Assembly (NCBI GenBank): GCA_905182225.1
Contig: CAJJAJ010000029.1
Location: 1-64,000 of the forward strand
From: an uncultured Aquiluna sp.
GTDB lineage: Bacteria > Actinomycetota > Actinomycetes > Actinomycetales > Microbacteriaceae
Length of the DNA: 64,000 nt
Reading direction: 5' to 3'
The notes under the pieces are model-generated. The model was not told the DNA's origin and ran no database searches. It was given only the letters and a program-made list of their open reading frames with translations. Position 1 is the stretch's first letter. Each line of letters opens with the position of its first letter. A program made the translations under genes and the position numbers. This document shows positions 7,745 through 17,179 of the stretch, in pieces.

Positions 7745-8233
7745 ATGGCAGATTCCTCATTCGACGTAGTAAGCAAAGTTGACCACCAAGAAGCTGACAA
7801 CGCTCTAAATCAAGCGGCAAAGGAAGTCGAGCAGCGCTACGACTTTAAAAACACCGACGCCAGCGTTGCCTGGAGCGGAGAAATGATCTTGATTAAGGCT
7901 AACTCCGAAGAACGGGCCAAGGCAGTTCTCGATGTCCTCCACACCAAACTGATAAAGCGTGGCATTTCGATGAAGGCACTTGACTCTGGTGACCCTTTCC
8001 CGTCTGGCAAGGAGTACCGGATTGAATCCACGCTCAAGGCCGGGATTGATCAAGAAAATGCCAAGAAGATGACCAAGCTAATTCGCGACGAAGGACCTAA
8101 AAACGCCAAAGCTCAAATCCAAGGTGACGAGCTAAGGGTTAGCTCAAAATCTAGAGATGACCTTCAAGAAATAATTGCATTGCTACGAGGCGCGGACTTC
8201 CCACTTGATCTTCAGTTTGTGAATTACCGCTAA
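7745..8233 (+). CDS. YajQ family nucleotide-binding protein (UPF0234/DUF520)
   Basis: The 162-aa product matches YajQ along its length: [24 protein letters not shown] at the start, [15 protein letters not shown], and [16 protein letters not shown] at the end. Family members bind nucleotides and RNA; one Xanthomonas member binds cyclic di-GMP. The role in actinobacteria is unclear. TAGAGT at 7733-7738 lies 6 bases before the ATG, indicating a leaderless mRNA whose promoter begins 2 bases after the LacI remnant. It converges on manA with an 11-base gap. Confidence 0.93.
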   Translation: MADSSFDVVSKVDHQEADNALNQAAKEVEQRYDFKNTDASVAWSGEMILIKANSEERAKAVLDVLHTKLIKRGISMKALDSGDPFPSGKEYRIESTLKAGIDQENAKKMTKLIRDEGPKNAKAQIQGDELRVSSKSRDDLQEIIALLRGADFPLDLQFVNYR

Positions 8234-8244
8234 AAAAGTTCTAG

Positions 8245-9324
8245 CTAACCCATGGCAAGGTAGCCGGTTCCGCTTCCGGTAATCGAAAAGAAGTTAGCCG
8301 CGCGCATAAATGCTGCTTCTCCAGGAGCCAGCTGGATGAACTCATCCAGCGAATTAGACAGCGTTATCTCACCGGCCACACAAACCAAAATTGCGGTTCC
8401 CTTGAGAGCCAAATCAACCAGCATGCGCTCACTACTTGGCGTGACTCGATAAAAACTAAAGTCCTCAACTGGGACCGGATACTCATCTAGGCCCTGTGAC
8501 AGCATCTTGGTCTGCAGAAGCGGATCTAGCAGGGGCTCAAATATGAGCACCTGCATGAGCTCCTCAAGATCAATTGGCTTTTTGGTTAGACCCCCGCGCA
8601 GCACATTGTCACTGGCTGCCATGACCTCGACCCCGAGCCCGGATAAGTAACTGTGGATGTTGCCAGCTGGCAAAAATAGCGCTTGACCCGGTTGCAAGGT
8701 GACCTGATTCATCAGAACCGAAACCAACAGCCCGTTGTCATTCGGAAACTCTGAATCAAGTTGAGCAATCAGCTGAGCGCGGTCTTGACCCAATACATCT
8801 TTCGATGAGGCAAGTTGGTTGACCGCAGTTTGGCTTCCATCGAAGGCCCACTTTGTTGCGCCCTTGAGCCCATCTTTTTCAAATGCTTGAAGCCAGCCTG
8901 AAAAAATCTCATTGCTGTTTGCTAACGAGGCAATATCCCGGGCAACTTCCAAGAGCGGCCTAAAGCCACAAAGTGCCGTGAACTCTGAAACCGCGACGAT
9001 TAGTTCAGGCTTGTGGTTGCCGTCCTGGTAACCGGGAGCGTCATCCGCGAATTGTTTCATAGCTCTCTGTTTCGATGGGTGTGCCTGAATTGACAGCGGC
9101 TTGGCTGCTGCCAATAGTTTCACCAAGTAGGGAAGCTCTCCGATTCGCTCCAGCAGGTTGCCGCCAATGTGATCATCGACTTCCGAAGGGTCTAGGCGAT
9201 GAGAGCCGAACCAAATCTCGGCTTGCGGCTGACCATTTGAATCGATTCGTTTCAGGGCTGGAATCAGTTCAAGTGAGCCCCAGGCATAGGTCTTAGGTTC
9301 ATTGGTCAACCGAAAGATAGTCAC
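8245..9324 (-). CDS. manA: Mannose-6-phosphate isomerase, class I
   Basis: ManA interconverts mannose-6-phosphate and fructose-6-phosphate, feeding GDP-mannose and cell-envelope glycans. The 359-aa protein shows the zinc-site segments IQAHPSK and GNHKPELIVA, plus LPAGNIHSYLSGLGVEVMAASDNVLRGGLT typical of type I enzymes. The start is GTG at 9324 with TAGGCT (9331-9336) 6 bases upstream, a leaderless layout. It is divergent from nothing close by and lies 9 bases downstream of an MFS gene on the same strand, yet it seems to have its own promoter. Confidence 0.93.
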   Translation of the reverse strand: MTIFRLTNEPKTYAWGSLELIPALKRIDSNGQPQAEIWFGSHRLDPSEVDDHIGGNLLERIGELPYLVKLLAAAKPLSIQAHPSKQRAMKQFADDAPGYQDGNHKPELIVAVSEFTALCGFRPLLEVARDIASLANSNEIFSGWLQAFEKDGLKGATKWAFDGSQTAVNQLASSKDVLGQDRAQLIAQLDSEFPNDNGLLVSVLMNQVTLQPGQALFLPAGNIHSYLSGLGVEVMAASDNVLRGGLTKKPIDLEELMQVLIFEPLLDPLLQTKMLSQGLDEYPVPVEDFSFYRVTPSSERMLVDLALKGTAILVCVAGEITLSNSLDEFIQLAPGEAAFMRAANFFSITGSGTGYLAMG

Positions 9325-9333
9325 GTCGCAAGC

Positions 9334-10605
9334 CTACCTAGCACCATCTTCGGTAACGACAATTGAGATCGGACCAGTAGCAGGGTAAGCGGCATCAAGC
9401 TCGCTCCGGCGAGCTCGCTTCACAACGCTCGCCGCAATAAACCCGGACCCGACTGCCATAACAATCGGGAAGAAGAACGCCAGGGACAACCCGACGCCCT
9501 CTGACAGCGCACCCATAACTGTTTTGGCAGCGATTGAGATCACTGCGTTGAAAAGGCTCAGGCTGCTAACCGCCCAAGCGGTTGACACTCCTGGGATGTG
9601 GCCGGCGGCTGAATAAAAAGCAGGCGAAACCGGAGCAAGCCCAAGGCCAGCTAATCCCCAGAAAATTCCGGTCACTATCAAACCAATTTCGGGATCGAAT
9701 GACGCCAACTGACCCGCTGTCAGTGCTGAAATTGAAAGGGTAATCGCCGCCAAGAAGGCGCCGCGCGAAGCCATGGTGTGAGGGTGCATGACTCTTGCCA
9801 AGCGAGTCATCGACAGGCGCCCGATTATCATGCCGGTCATGAAGGCTGCAAATGGAATAGAGCGAAGCGCTACATCTGCATTCAAGACATCTTTGGCAAA
9901 AACTGCCGCCCAGTCGATGATCGCCACCTCCGGATAAATGCCGAAAAATAGACCGACTGCAAGCAATCTAAGCTCGGCCGGCATTTGATATATCCTGCGT
10001 TTGACCGTATTGGTCTTTTCTTCGAGGTGCCCATCCTCAGTTGGGGACAGTAACCAACGAAGATTGAACTCAAAGATTATGAGGGTCACCGCACCGACAA
10101 TCAGCAAGTAGATTTCGAGGCTGAGATAAACGGTTGCGAGGCCGCCGCTTATGGCCGCTGCCACAGCGCCCAGGCTCCAGCCGGCATGCATTCTGCCCAT
10201 GACGTTGATGCTTATCTGCTTTTGTAGCATGACCGCAGAAGCATTGACGCTCACGCCCATGAGTGAAATGAAGAAGCCAAAGCTGGCGTTCAGGAAGAAC
10301 CAAACCAGTGGGTCGCTGCTAAAAGCAAGAGTGACTAGAAAAACCATCGCTCCGTAGTTTGAAAATCTGATGATCGCCCTAGAGCCAAATCTCATGATCA
10401 ATCTCGACGCGAACAAAAGTGGTGTTATCGAACCGATGACGCCGAAGCCAATTATGGTTCCCCAGGTGGCGAAGGAGACATCCAGCCGAGCAATATATTC
10501 CGGCACCCAAGCCACAGAGGATAGGGCTGCGTGACCCATGGCGATGAAGGTTGCCAAGGTGGCGATCTGCGCTTTTCGTAGTCTGGCACCTGGCAGACGT
10601 ATCAC
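9334..10605 (-). CDS. MFS transporter, substrate unknown
   Basis: The 423-aa protein has about 12 hydrophobic segments and the MFS-typical arginine-rich loop after helix 2 (RLIMRFGSRAIIRFSN). Its N-terminal ATLATFIAMGHAALSSVAWVPE resembles sugar or drug-type permeases of the FucP/YbjJ branch. The GTG start follows AAAGGA and lies 4 bases after the fprA stop, so it is probably cotranscribed with fprA. Nothing in the sequence fixes the substrate. Confidence 0.8.
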   Translation of the reverse strand: MIRLPGARLRKAQIATLATFIAMGHAALSSVAWVPEYIARLDVSFATWGTIIGFGVIGSITPLLFASRLIMRFGSRAIIRFSNYGAMVFLVTLAFSSDPLVWFFLNASFGFFISLMGVSVNASAVMLQKQISINVMGRMHAGWSLGAVAAAISGGLATVYLSLEIYLLIVGAVTLIIFEFNLRWLLSPTEDGHLEEKTNTVKRRIYQMPAELRLLAVGLFFGIYPEVAIIDWAAVFAKDVLNADVALRSIPFAAFMTGMIIGRLSMTRLARVMHPHTMASRGAFLAAITLSISALTAGQLASFDPEIGLIVTGIFWGLAGLGLAPVSPAFYSAAGHIPGVSTAWAVSSLSLFNAVISIAAKTVMGALSEGVGLSLAFFFPIVMAVGSGFIAASVVKRARRSELDAAYPATGPISIVVTEDGAR

Positions 10606-10609
10606 TTAG

Positions 10610-11959
10610 CTATCCTTTGGAGATTTTGAGTATCTCTTCGCGGTCGAAGAGCTTCATTCTCTCGCGTCCGAGGGCCTCTCCGATAGCTTTTTCCTTGGAA
10701 TTAATCTTCAACCATTTAGCCCAGTCCACAAAGTCGATATTTCGACTTTCTAGTGTCTTAACAACCTGGTCCTCGCCAGAGAATTCAGGCTGCCACCATC
10801 GATCCCGATCCTGAAGGACGTTACCGATAGTCTCTATGGCGTCGGCCTTGGTATGGCCAATAAGGCCTACTGGTCCACGCTTTATCCAGCCGGTGCAGTA
10901 GACACCCTGGAGACTCTCGCCATTCTCACCAATTACTCGACCGGCCTCGTTGGGAATCACCCCGGATTTAGCATCGAATGGAATCTTGTCAACGGGCGAT
11001 CCAAAGTAGCCGACCGCCCGATAAATGGCTTGGATTGGAAAGTTTGTTGTCTCTCCGGTTTTAACCACGCCTCCGGAGCCGTCAAGTTTGGTTTTTTCAA
11101 TGGTGAGGCCAGCAACTTTGCCGTCTTGGCCGACAACCTCAACGGGGCTTGCAAAAAAGTGCAGGTGGAGCCTGCGGTCCTGAGGCTCTTGAGGGTTTGC
11201 GCGCAACTGCTCAAGGGTTTTTACCATCACTCGAATCTGGTTGTTGCTATCAATGGCATCTTGAGAACCCTGGTCATACTGAAAATCCTCGTCATACACG
11301 ATTGCTTGAACACCGTTGATGTGGAGAGCCTCGCGCAGCTCCAAAGGGGAAAACTTAACCTGGGCTGGACCACGGCGACCAAAGACGTGCACATCGGTCA
11401 CTGGCGAGTCCCTAAGGCCTTGGTATACGTGATCTGGAATGTCTGTAGCAAGAAGGTCATCTGGGCGCTTTACGAGCATGCGAGCCACGTCAAGGGCAAC
11501 GTTTCCGTTACCGATTACTGCAACCTCTTTGGCGTTGAGTGGCCAAGTTCTAGCGACATCCGGATGGGCGTCGTACCAATTGACAAAGTCGGCTGCTCCG
11601 TAGGAGCCGTCAAGATCAATGCCGGGTATCGCTAGTGGCGCATCCTTGATGGCGCCGGTTGCAAATATGACCGCGTTGTAGTGCCTTTTTAGATCTTCTA
11701 GATCTATGTCTTGGCCATAACGGACGTTACCAAAAAACCGAATGTCTCCTCGGTCAAGAACCTCGTGAAGAGCATTGATGATGCCCTTAATTCTGGGGTG
11801 GTCCGGAGCAACTCCGTAACGAACGAGTCCATAGGGAGCGGGAAGGTGATCAAATAAGTCGATCGATACTTCAAAGTCACGCTCGGCCTTCAAGATCAGG
11901 TCCGCCGCATAGATACCGGCGGGACCTGCGCCAATGATTGCGAGCCTTAGCTTTGACAT
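10610..11959 (-). CDS. fprA: NADP-ferredoxin reductase, FprA type
   Basis: This 449-aa flavoprotein transfers electrons between NADPH and ferredoxin and belongs to the adrenodoxin-reductase-like branch common in actinobacteria. The N-terminal FAD fold is AIIGAGPAGIYAADLIL, followed by DHLPAPYGLVRYGVAPDHP, the NADPH fold EVAVIGNGNVALDVARML, and a C-terminal YCTGWIKRGPVGLIGHTKADA. Length and motifs match the family. AAAGGA lies about 10 bases before the ATG. Its position next to menaquinone genes fits a role in respiratory or redox metabolism. Confidence 0.92.
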   Translation of the reverse strand: MSKLRLAIIGAGPAGIYAADLILKAERDFEVSIDLFDHLPAPYGLVRYGVAPDHPRIKGIINALHEVLDRGDIRFFGNVRYGQDIDLEDLKRHYNAVIFATGAIKDAPLAIPGIDLDGSYGAADFVNWYDAHPDVARTWPLNAKEVAVIGNGNVALDVARMLVKRPDDLLATDIPDHVYQGLRDSPVTDVHVFGRRGPAQVKFSPLELREALHINGVQAIVYDEDFQYDQGSQDAIDSNNQIRVMVKTLEQLRANPQEPQDRRLHLHFFASPVEVVGQDGKVAGLTIEKTKLDGSGGVVKTGETTNFPIQAIYRAVGYFGSPVDKIPFDAKSGVIPNEAGRVIGENGESLQGVYCTGWIKRGPVGLIGHTKADAIETIGNVLQDRDRWWQPEFSGEDQVVKTLESRNIDFVDWAKWLKINSKEKAIGEALGRERMKLFDREEILKISKG

Positions 11960-12010
11960 TAGTTACTGTTCCTTTTCTAAACTGTTTTTCTAAGCCGTGT
12001 TTTCTGTAAC

Positions 12011-13009
12011 TTAGCCCTTGCGCTCGACAACTGCCAATGCAAATGCCTCTAGTGCTGTTCGAACTTTGCCCTTCGGAAGTGGCGCGATAGCGGCTATCGC
12101 CGCTTCCGCCCATCGCCTAGTTTCTAGTTTGGATTCTTCCATGACTGGGTGCGCTCGTAACCTCTCAAGAACCTCAGGGAGCGAAGCGGCATCTAGTCCC
12201 GATGTAATGTCAGCAAGCAACTTGACTGACTCGGTGTCATCGTGCTTGGCAAGTAGCAGCACTGGAAGAGTAGGAACTCCCGCGAGCAGGTCAGTCCCAG
12301 AAACTTTGCCGCTTTGCGACTTGGTGGATTCAATGTCGATGATGTCATCTATTAGCTGGAAGGCAACGCCAATGCTTTGCCCAAATTCCTCAAGTGGCTT
12401 TTGAAAAGAGGAGTCAGCTCCAGACAGCATTGCGCCAAGCTGAGCTGCAAGCGCGATCAGCGATCCAGTCTTGTCTCTCAACACCTGAATGTAGTGATCC
12501 ACAGGGTCTTCTTGATCAACTGGCCCGATTGTTTCGTGCAGTTGCCCAAGAACCAGTTGCTCAAAGATCTTTGCCTGCAGCTGCAGCGCCTCTCGGCCCA
12601 AGCCGGAAACCAGGTTCGAAGCCCGGGCAAACAACAAATCGCCGGTCAAGATTGCAATGTTATTGCCCCATACGATGTGGGCAGTGTCGATGCCTCGTCT
12701 GGTGGAGGCCTGATCCATAACATCGTCGTGATATAGGGTCGCTAAATGAGTAATCTCCATGACGACTGCGGCATCTAGGACATCTTCGCCGCCAGGGGTT
12801 CCCAGGTGCGAGGTTAGAAGCGTCAATACTGGACGCATCCTTTTGCCACCCGCTCTTGCCAAGTGACTCGTCATCGAATCGACGATTACTTCTGCGTGAG
12901 CGGTGGCTTCGATGAGTCTTGCCTCCACCTTTGCTAGGTCAGATTCGAGACTAGAAAGCAGCGCTTTGTCAGTTACCAACCGAAGTTGGCTAGGCAGTGC
13001 GATTTTCAT
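12011..13009 (-). CDS. Polyprenyl diphosphate synthase (menaquinone side chain)
   Basis: The 332-aa trans-prenyltransferase has both aspartate-rich motifs, LYHDDVMDQA with RRG following, and FQLIDDIIDIES, and GGKRMRPVLTLL near the N-terminus. It elongates isopentenyl units to the quinone tail. The ATG at 13009 has AAGGGAG upstream and shares an ATGA overlap with menG, so the pair is translationally coupled, which supports menaquinone rather than dolichol-type lipid as product. Chain length cannot be read from the sequence. Confidence 0.9.
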   Translation of the reverse strand: MKIALPSQLRLVTDKALLSSLESDLAKVEARLIEATAHAEVIVDSMTSHLARAGGKRMRPVLTLLTSHLGTPGGEDVLDAAVVMEITHLATLYHDDVMDQASTRRGIDTAHIVWGNNIAILTGDLLFARASNLVSGLGREALQLQAKIFEQLVLGQLHETIGPVDQEDPVDHYIQVLRDKTGSLIALAAQLGAMLSGADSSFQKPLEEFGQSIGVAFQLIDDIIDIESTKSQSGKVSGTDLLAGVPTLPVLLLAKHDDTESVKLLADITSGLDAASLPEVLERLRAHPVMEESKLETRRWAEAAIAAIAPLPKGKVRTALEAFALAVVERKG

Positions 13010-13698
13010 TTCTCCCTTATGGCCGAATGAATAGCAACCACACCGAAACTCAAGTTCTTCCATTGAGTTTTAGAAAAGCCAGCTTTAGCGATGTCCTTGG
13101 CTAGTTCAGCCTGCCTTGGCCACGCAACAATTGACTCGGAGAGATAGCTGTAGGCGGCTGGAGTTTTGCTAGCCAATCGGCTCACAAGCGGCAAAATAAG
13201 GGTTAGGTAAGCGCGGTAGAAGACGCCCAACAATCCCGGCACGTGCGAGAACTCGCAAATCACCAATCGTCCGCCCGGCTTCAAAACCCTCAAAAACTCG
13301 TGGAGAGCTTTGTCTCGGTCTTGCACGTTTCGCAAGCCGAAGGACATTGTGACAACGTCAAATTCATTGTTTTTAAAGGGCAACTTCATTGCGTCTGCGA
13401 AGACGAACTCAAGCTCCGGATAGCGTTTCTTGCCCTCGGCAAGCATGCCTTTAGAAAAATCAGCTGCTACAACTTCTACCCCCGGAAGCTTTAGTGCCAT
13501 GGAGCTGGTGCCGGTGCCGGCTGCGATATCAAGAACCTTTTCGCCCGATTGCGGATCAACTTTTTCAAGTACTTTTTTGCGCCAAAGCTTGGCCTGACCG
13601 AAGGACAACAGATCATTGGTTTTGTCGTAGGCGTGGGCGACGTCGTCGAACATCTTTGAAACTTGCTCGGGTGATTTAGAAAGGTCGGCTTTAGACAC
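13006..13698 (-). CDS. menG: Demethylmenaquinone methyltransferase
   Basis: This 230-aa SAM-dependent methyltransferase carries out the last step of menaquinone synthesis. It shows MFDDVAHAYDKTNDLLSFG, the SAM motif VLDIAAGTGTSSMAL, TMSFGLRNVQDRDKALHE and LKPGGRLVICEFSH, all typical of UbiE/MenG. Start is GTG at 13698 with TAGACT (13705-13710) 6 bases upstream; that promoter overlaps the stop region of the small membrane-protein gene before it. It is coupled to the polyprenyl synthase gene. Confidence 0.94.
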   Translation of the reverse strand: MSKADLSKSPEQVSKMFDDVAHAYDKTNDLLSFGQAKLWRKKVLEKVDPQSGEKVLDIAAGTGTSSMALKLPGVEVVAADFSKGMLAEGKKRYPELEFVFADAMKLPFKNNEFDVVTMSFGLRNVQDRDKALHEFLRVLKPGGRLVICEFSHVPGLLGVFYRAYLTLILPLVSRLASKTPAAYSYLSESIVAWPRQAELAKDIAKAGFSKTQWKNLSFGVVAIHSAIREK

Positions 13699-13707
13699 GT
13701 CCCTAGT

Positions 13708-14025
13708 CTAATCGCGAGTCTTGGGGTTGCTTTGACTCACGAGGGTATAGACCACCAGCGAAACGGTCCCAAGCACCAGCCCAACCATCAGCGGCGTTGT
13801 TGCAGAAACATACTTGTCTGCCGGAGTCAAGGTTGTGATTTCAACATCGCTGAAATCCACCGGTTGACTATCAAAGGTCCCGACCTGATTGTCGACCATT
13901 GCCGGCGGTATTACCTGTTGAACATGGGAATCGGTTTCCAGCTCCAAGTCGTCGCCCTCAGCTGAAAAGCCGACCGCAGCAAAAGGCATCGCCAGCAGCG
14001 AAACCGCGACCACCTTTATTAACAC
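13708..14025 (-). CDS. Hypothetical secreted or membrane-anchored protein
   Basis: I do not recognise this 105-aa product. It has an N-terminal hydrophobic signal (LIKVVAVSLLAMPFAAVGFSA), an acidic middle of about 60 residues and a C-terminal membrane helix (TPLMVGLVLGTVSLVVYTLV) with a short basic tail, so it is likely exported and anchored by its C-terminus. The GTG at 14025 is preceded by AGGTGA; longer frames reaching menF are less likely. It lies just upstream of menG, with which it may share transcription. Confidence 0.6.
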   Translation of the reverse strand: MLIKVVAVSLLAMPFAAVGFSAEGDDLELETDSHVQQVIPPAMVDNQVGTFDSQPVDFSDVEITTLTPADKYVSATTPLMVGLVLGTVSLVVYTLVSQSNPKTRD

Positions 14026-14125
14026 TTCATCACCTGACCTAAACTGACTAATAAGACTAAAGAGGAAATCTATTTCTCGCATTACTGGTTTGAATAATCT
14101 CAGTGAACTGTGAGCAAAGGGAACC

Positions 14126-15322
14126 ATGGCTTTGAAGGTATTAATCCGAAAGATAACTGTGTCGGATCAGTTAGAGCTAGACGGTTCATCGGTGTTTTTG
14201 CGAAATGATCAGCAAATTATTGGCACGGGCCGTGCCATCCAAATAGCCGCAAGGGGTAAAAACCGAGTTGCTGAGCTAGCAGCTGGCTGGAAAGAGATCC
14301 TTGCCACCGCTGAAATAGACAACCAATCAGGAATCAGCAGCGCTGGCCTGATTGCGCTGACCTCAATCACTTTTTCCGAAAACAGCTCCCAGGAAAGCGT
14401 GCTCTACGTCCCAATGGTTACAAAGGTTTACCGGGGCGAAGTTGGCTTTGAGGTAATCATCGAAGGTCCTAAGACCTTGGAGAATGACCTGCAGCCGGCG
14501 CTTGGGTCGTTTCAAGACGGCAGTTTCAGTTCGGATGCTTTCAAGGGAGCGGTGGCTAAATCTCTTGAGGCATTCAGTACAACGGACCTAGAAAAAGTAG
14601 TGATCGGCAGAGACCTACTAATGCCAATTGAATCCCGGCCCAACCTAGCGACGCCTCTAAAAAGACTGCACGAACGATACCCGGATTGCTGGACCTATGC
14701 GATTGGAGATGTCTTCGGGGCCTCTCCAGAGCTACTGCTGAGAGCACAAAGCGGCGAGGTCTCAGCCAGAGTGCTTGCCGGAACGGCCGGCCGAGGCACC
14801 GACCCGGATGTCGATCGCGCCATCGCCGAGGGCCTTGCCCACTCTCAGAAAAACAGGCACGAGCACGAATTTGCGGTGAACTCAATGGTCCAAGCGCTGC
14901 AGCCTTTTTGCGATTTTGTTCACGCACATTCAAAGCCGTTCTCACTTGCCCTACCCGACCTTTGGCACCTTGCCACCGATGTCAAGGGTGAGCTCCGAGA
15001 CGGGGTAACGCTCCTGGACGCCATAGCCAAGTTGCACCCAACCGCAGCGGTTGCCGGAACGCCGACTCAGTTAGCCGAGAAGCTAATAGATGAGCTGGAG
15101 CCTTTTGACAGAGCGGGTTATGCGGGACCGGTTGGTTGGCTAAGTTCAAACGGCGACGGGGAGTTGGCAATTGCGCTTCGTGGCGGAATCATCGAGCCAA
15201 ATCAAATTAGAGCTATCGCGGGTTGCGGAATAGTTTCTGAGTCAGACCCTGAAGCAGAGCTTGCCGAGACGGAGCTGAAGTTCAAAGCCGTTCGCTACGC
15301 CTTTGCGGCTGAGAGCTTGTAG
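14126..15322 (+). CDS. menF: Isochorismate synthase
   Basis: MenF converts chorismate to isochorismate, entry step of menaquinone synthesis. The 398-aa protein has the chorismate-enzyme core: LEKVVIGRDLL with the catalytic Lys, YAIGDVFGASPELLLR, ARVLAGTAGRGTD, KNRHEHEFAV, LWHLATDVKGEL, and LHPTAAVAGTP near the C-terminus. AAAGGGAA precedes the ATG. Its last 28 bases overlap the 3' end of menD on the other strand. Entry-point enzymes for salicylate are related, but the men context decides the call. Confidence 0.92.
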   Translation: MALKVLIRKITVSDQLELDGSSVFLRNDQQIIGTGRAIQIAARGKNRVAELAAGWKEILATAEIDNQSGISSAGLIALTSITFSENSSQESVLYVPMVTKVYRGEVGFEVIIEGPKTLENDLQPALGSFQDGSFSSDAFKGAVAKSLEAFSTTDLEKVVIGRDLLMPIESRPNLATPLKRLHERYPDCWTYAIGDVFGASPELLLRAQSGEVSARVLAGTAGRGTDPDVDRAIAEGLAHSQKNRHEHEFAVNSMVQALQPFCDFVHAHSKPFSLALPDLWHLATDVKGELRDGVTLLDAIAKLHPTAAVAGTPTQLAEKLIDELEPFDRAGYAGPVGWLSSNGDGELAIALRGGIIEPNQIRAIAGCGIVSESDPEAELAETELKFKAVRYAFAAESL

Positions 15323-16830
15323 TCAATAATCACGAAACCCTCTGCTTTCATAGCCTTTTCAAGTTCCGCTATTGATTGAACTTCGAAATACTGCCAATCG
15401 AAAGCTCTTACTACGGCCTCTATTGATAAGTGTTGCGGGGTGATGAATAGCTGCTCAAATAGCTCATTTGGGATGTTCTTTGACACCTCAAGATTTCTAA
15501 AAATCTGGCCGCCCGAATCATTTCCAACAATTAGTTGAACATTCAGATTTCTAAGTCCAGATTTATTTAGCGACCCAACATCGTGAATGAGAGTCAGATC
15601 ACCTATCAGTGCGCGAACGCCGTTTCCAGCCTGAGCAATTCCAATTGCGGTTGCAACCGTACCGTCAATCCCAGATAGGCCTCGGTTAGCAAAGGTTGTC
15701 ACGGCGGCGGGTCTGACAACCCTGTCAGCGACCCGAATCAGGTTTGAAGCACCAAACAGCAAAGGTATTGAGCCGGTGGCGTTCCAAACTGCTCGTGCCA
15801 ACAGTGCTCGCTCGTCGGTTGGTGGCTCGAAGTTCTTCCAGCTGGCAATCCAGGCACTATCGGCTCGTCCGCCCGGCATCAGCTGCCAAGAAGTCGCAAT
15901 GGCGTTGTTACCAACGTCGAACTTGCCAAACTGTTTCGAATTGGCGACATAGACATTGCAGCGCTTGATTAGGGCAATGATTGGCCTCGAAAGAGTTGGC
16001 TTTCCAAAAATAACTACCCTGCGAACCTGATCCGCCAAATCAGAACCGAGAGCCTGCACATAATCAGTGATTGCGCTGGATCCATACCTGGCACCCGAGG
16101 ATGGCTCAGCGAAAAGTGGAAGATTCGCCCTTTCAGCAAAGCGAACCGCATCCGACCCCGCGCCTGCACCCGCGATAACAACCGTGTGGTTATCCACTTC
16201 AATTTCTAGTTCTTCTTGCACGACTGGCGCCACTGGCAGAGCTCTCGTAGTCAGTTTGGAAAGAACATTCAGAGCGCTGGGCTCGCTAGCACTCAACGGC
16301 TCAACAAACTGAAGATTTAGCTGGACTGGTCCTGGCTGCTTGGATACTCCCAGGCTTTGAGCAATTGCGGCATCGACTAATTCGCCCGCAGAAGGATTGC
16401 TACCTGGCCTTGGCGCTGGAACGTCGTGGAAGCCTCGAAGGACACCGGAGAAGATGCCGACTTGATCGGTGGTTTGATTCGCACCGACGCCCCTAAGTTC
16501 AGCGGGCCGGTCAGCGGTAAGCAAGATAAGTGGAACTCCACTGTGGTGGGCCTCTAGGACTGCAGGGTGCAGATTCGCAACGGCAGTTCCGGAGGTAGTA
16601 ATTATTACGCTTGGCTCTCCGGTCGCCATGGCTCTTCCGAGAGCCGTGAAAGCTAATGTCCGCTCATCGAGACGAATAGTTAGAGAAAGCTTGCCGGCCT
16701 GAGAAAGTTGACCAGCGGCAATTGCCAGCGCCTGAGATCTTGCGCCTGGGGCAAGGTAAAAGTTTTTGACGCCGCTTGCCACAAATTCAGCAATTAGCGA
16801 GGCAGCGAACTCTTGGGACGGGTTGGTCAC
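15295..16830 (-). CDS. menD: 2-succinyl-5-enolpyruvyl-6-hydroxy-3-cyclohexene-1-carboxylate synthase
   Basis: MenD is the thiamine-diphosphate enzyme joining isochorismate and 2-oxoglutarate. The 511-aa protein opens with FAASLIAEFVASGVKNFYLAPGARS, has RLDERTLAFTALGRAMATGEP, VIITTSGTAVANLHPAVLEA and LILLTADRPAELRGVGANQTTDQ, and a C-terminal ThDP region (ALIGDLTLIHD, NDSGGQIF). Slightly shorter than the E. coli enzyme. The GTG start overlaps the preceding small gene as GTGA, so translation is coupled. The 3' end overlaps menF. Confidence 0.94.
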   Translation of the reverse strand: MTNPSQEFAASLIAEFVASGVKNFYLAPGARSQALAIAAGQLSQAGKLSLTIRLDERTLAFTALGRAMATGEPSVIITTSGTAVANLHPAVLEAHHSGVPLILLTADRPAELRGVGANQTTDQVGIFSGVLRGFHDVPAPRPGSNPSAGELVDAAIAQSLGVSKQPGPVQLNLQFVEPLSASEPSALNVLSKLTTRALPVAPVVQEELEIEVDNHTVVIAGAGAGSDAVRFAERANLPLFAEPSSGARYGSSAITDYVQALGSDLADQVRRVVIFGKPTLSRPIIALIKRCNVYVANSKQFGKFDVGNNAIATSWQLMPGGRADSAWIASWKNFEPPTDERALLARAVWNATGSIPLLFGASNLIRVADRVVRPAAVTTFANRGLSGIDGTVATAIGIAQAGNGVRALIGDLTLIHDVGSLNKSGLRNLNVQLIVGNDSGGQIFRNLEVSKNIPNELFEQLFITPQHLSIEAVVRAFDWQYFEVQSIAELEKAMKAEGFVIIDYKLSAAKA

Positions 16831-17138
16831 TTCTTGTCTTTGTCGTCTTGATCTTTATTGCGCAAGAATTTTGAAATGTCCCTCAAGAAATTCGGGTCGT
16901 CATCCGGAGCAATTACTCGTCCTTTGCCGCCTGAAGATGGGCCCTGGTTATCTCGAAGTGGCCTTCCAACCATCAGGTAGAGAAGTCCGCCGAAAAATGG
17001 CAGTAGCGCGCAAAGCACCACCCAAGCCCACTTGGGCAGCAACCTGACTTCAGACTTGTCTGCGCTTGCTGCAAAAACCGTCGTGAAAATCGTCCAGATT
17101 AGTAAGAACCCTAAGGTTCCTATAGCCACTCTCGTCAT
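16827..17138 (-). CDS. PLDc_N-domain membrane protein
   Basis: The 103-aa protein has two membrane helices (about 5-25 and 38-58) and the PLD-nuclease N-terminal signature PKWAWVVLCALLPFFGGLLYLMVGRP, followed by a charged cytoplasmic tail. Such stand-alone domains have no assigned function. TAGGGT (17145-17150) lies 6 bases before the ATG, a leaderless layout, and the stop overlaps menD, so this gene leads the menD transcript. It is divergent from the DUF4229 gene. Confidence 0.8.
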   Translation of the reverse strand: MTRVAIGTLGFLLIWTIFTTVFAASADKSEVRLLPKWAWVVLCALLPFFGGLLYLMVGRPLRDNQGPSSGGKGRVIAPDDDPNFLRDISKFLRNKDQDDKDKK

Positions 17139-17179
17139 AACTCCACCCTAGTTCACCAAGCTGAGCCTAAACTGAAGAG

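Noticed and set aside
10853-11635. A 260-aa open frame on the plus strand
   Set aside because: It lies antisense within fprA, which has full family motifs, and shows no recognisable domain.
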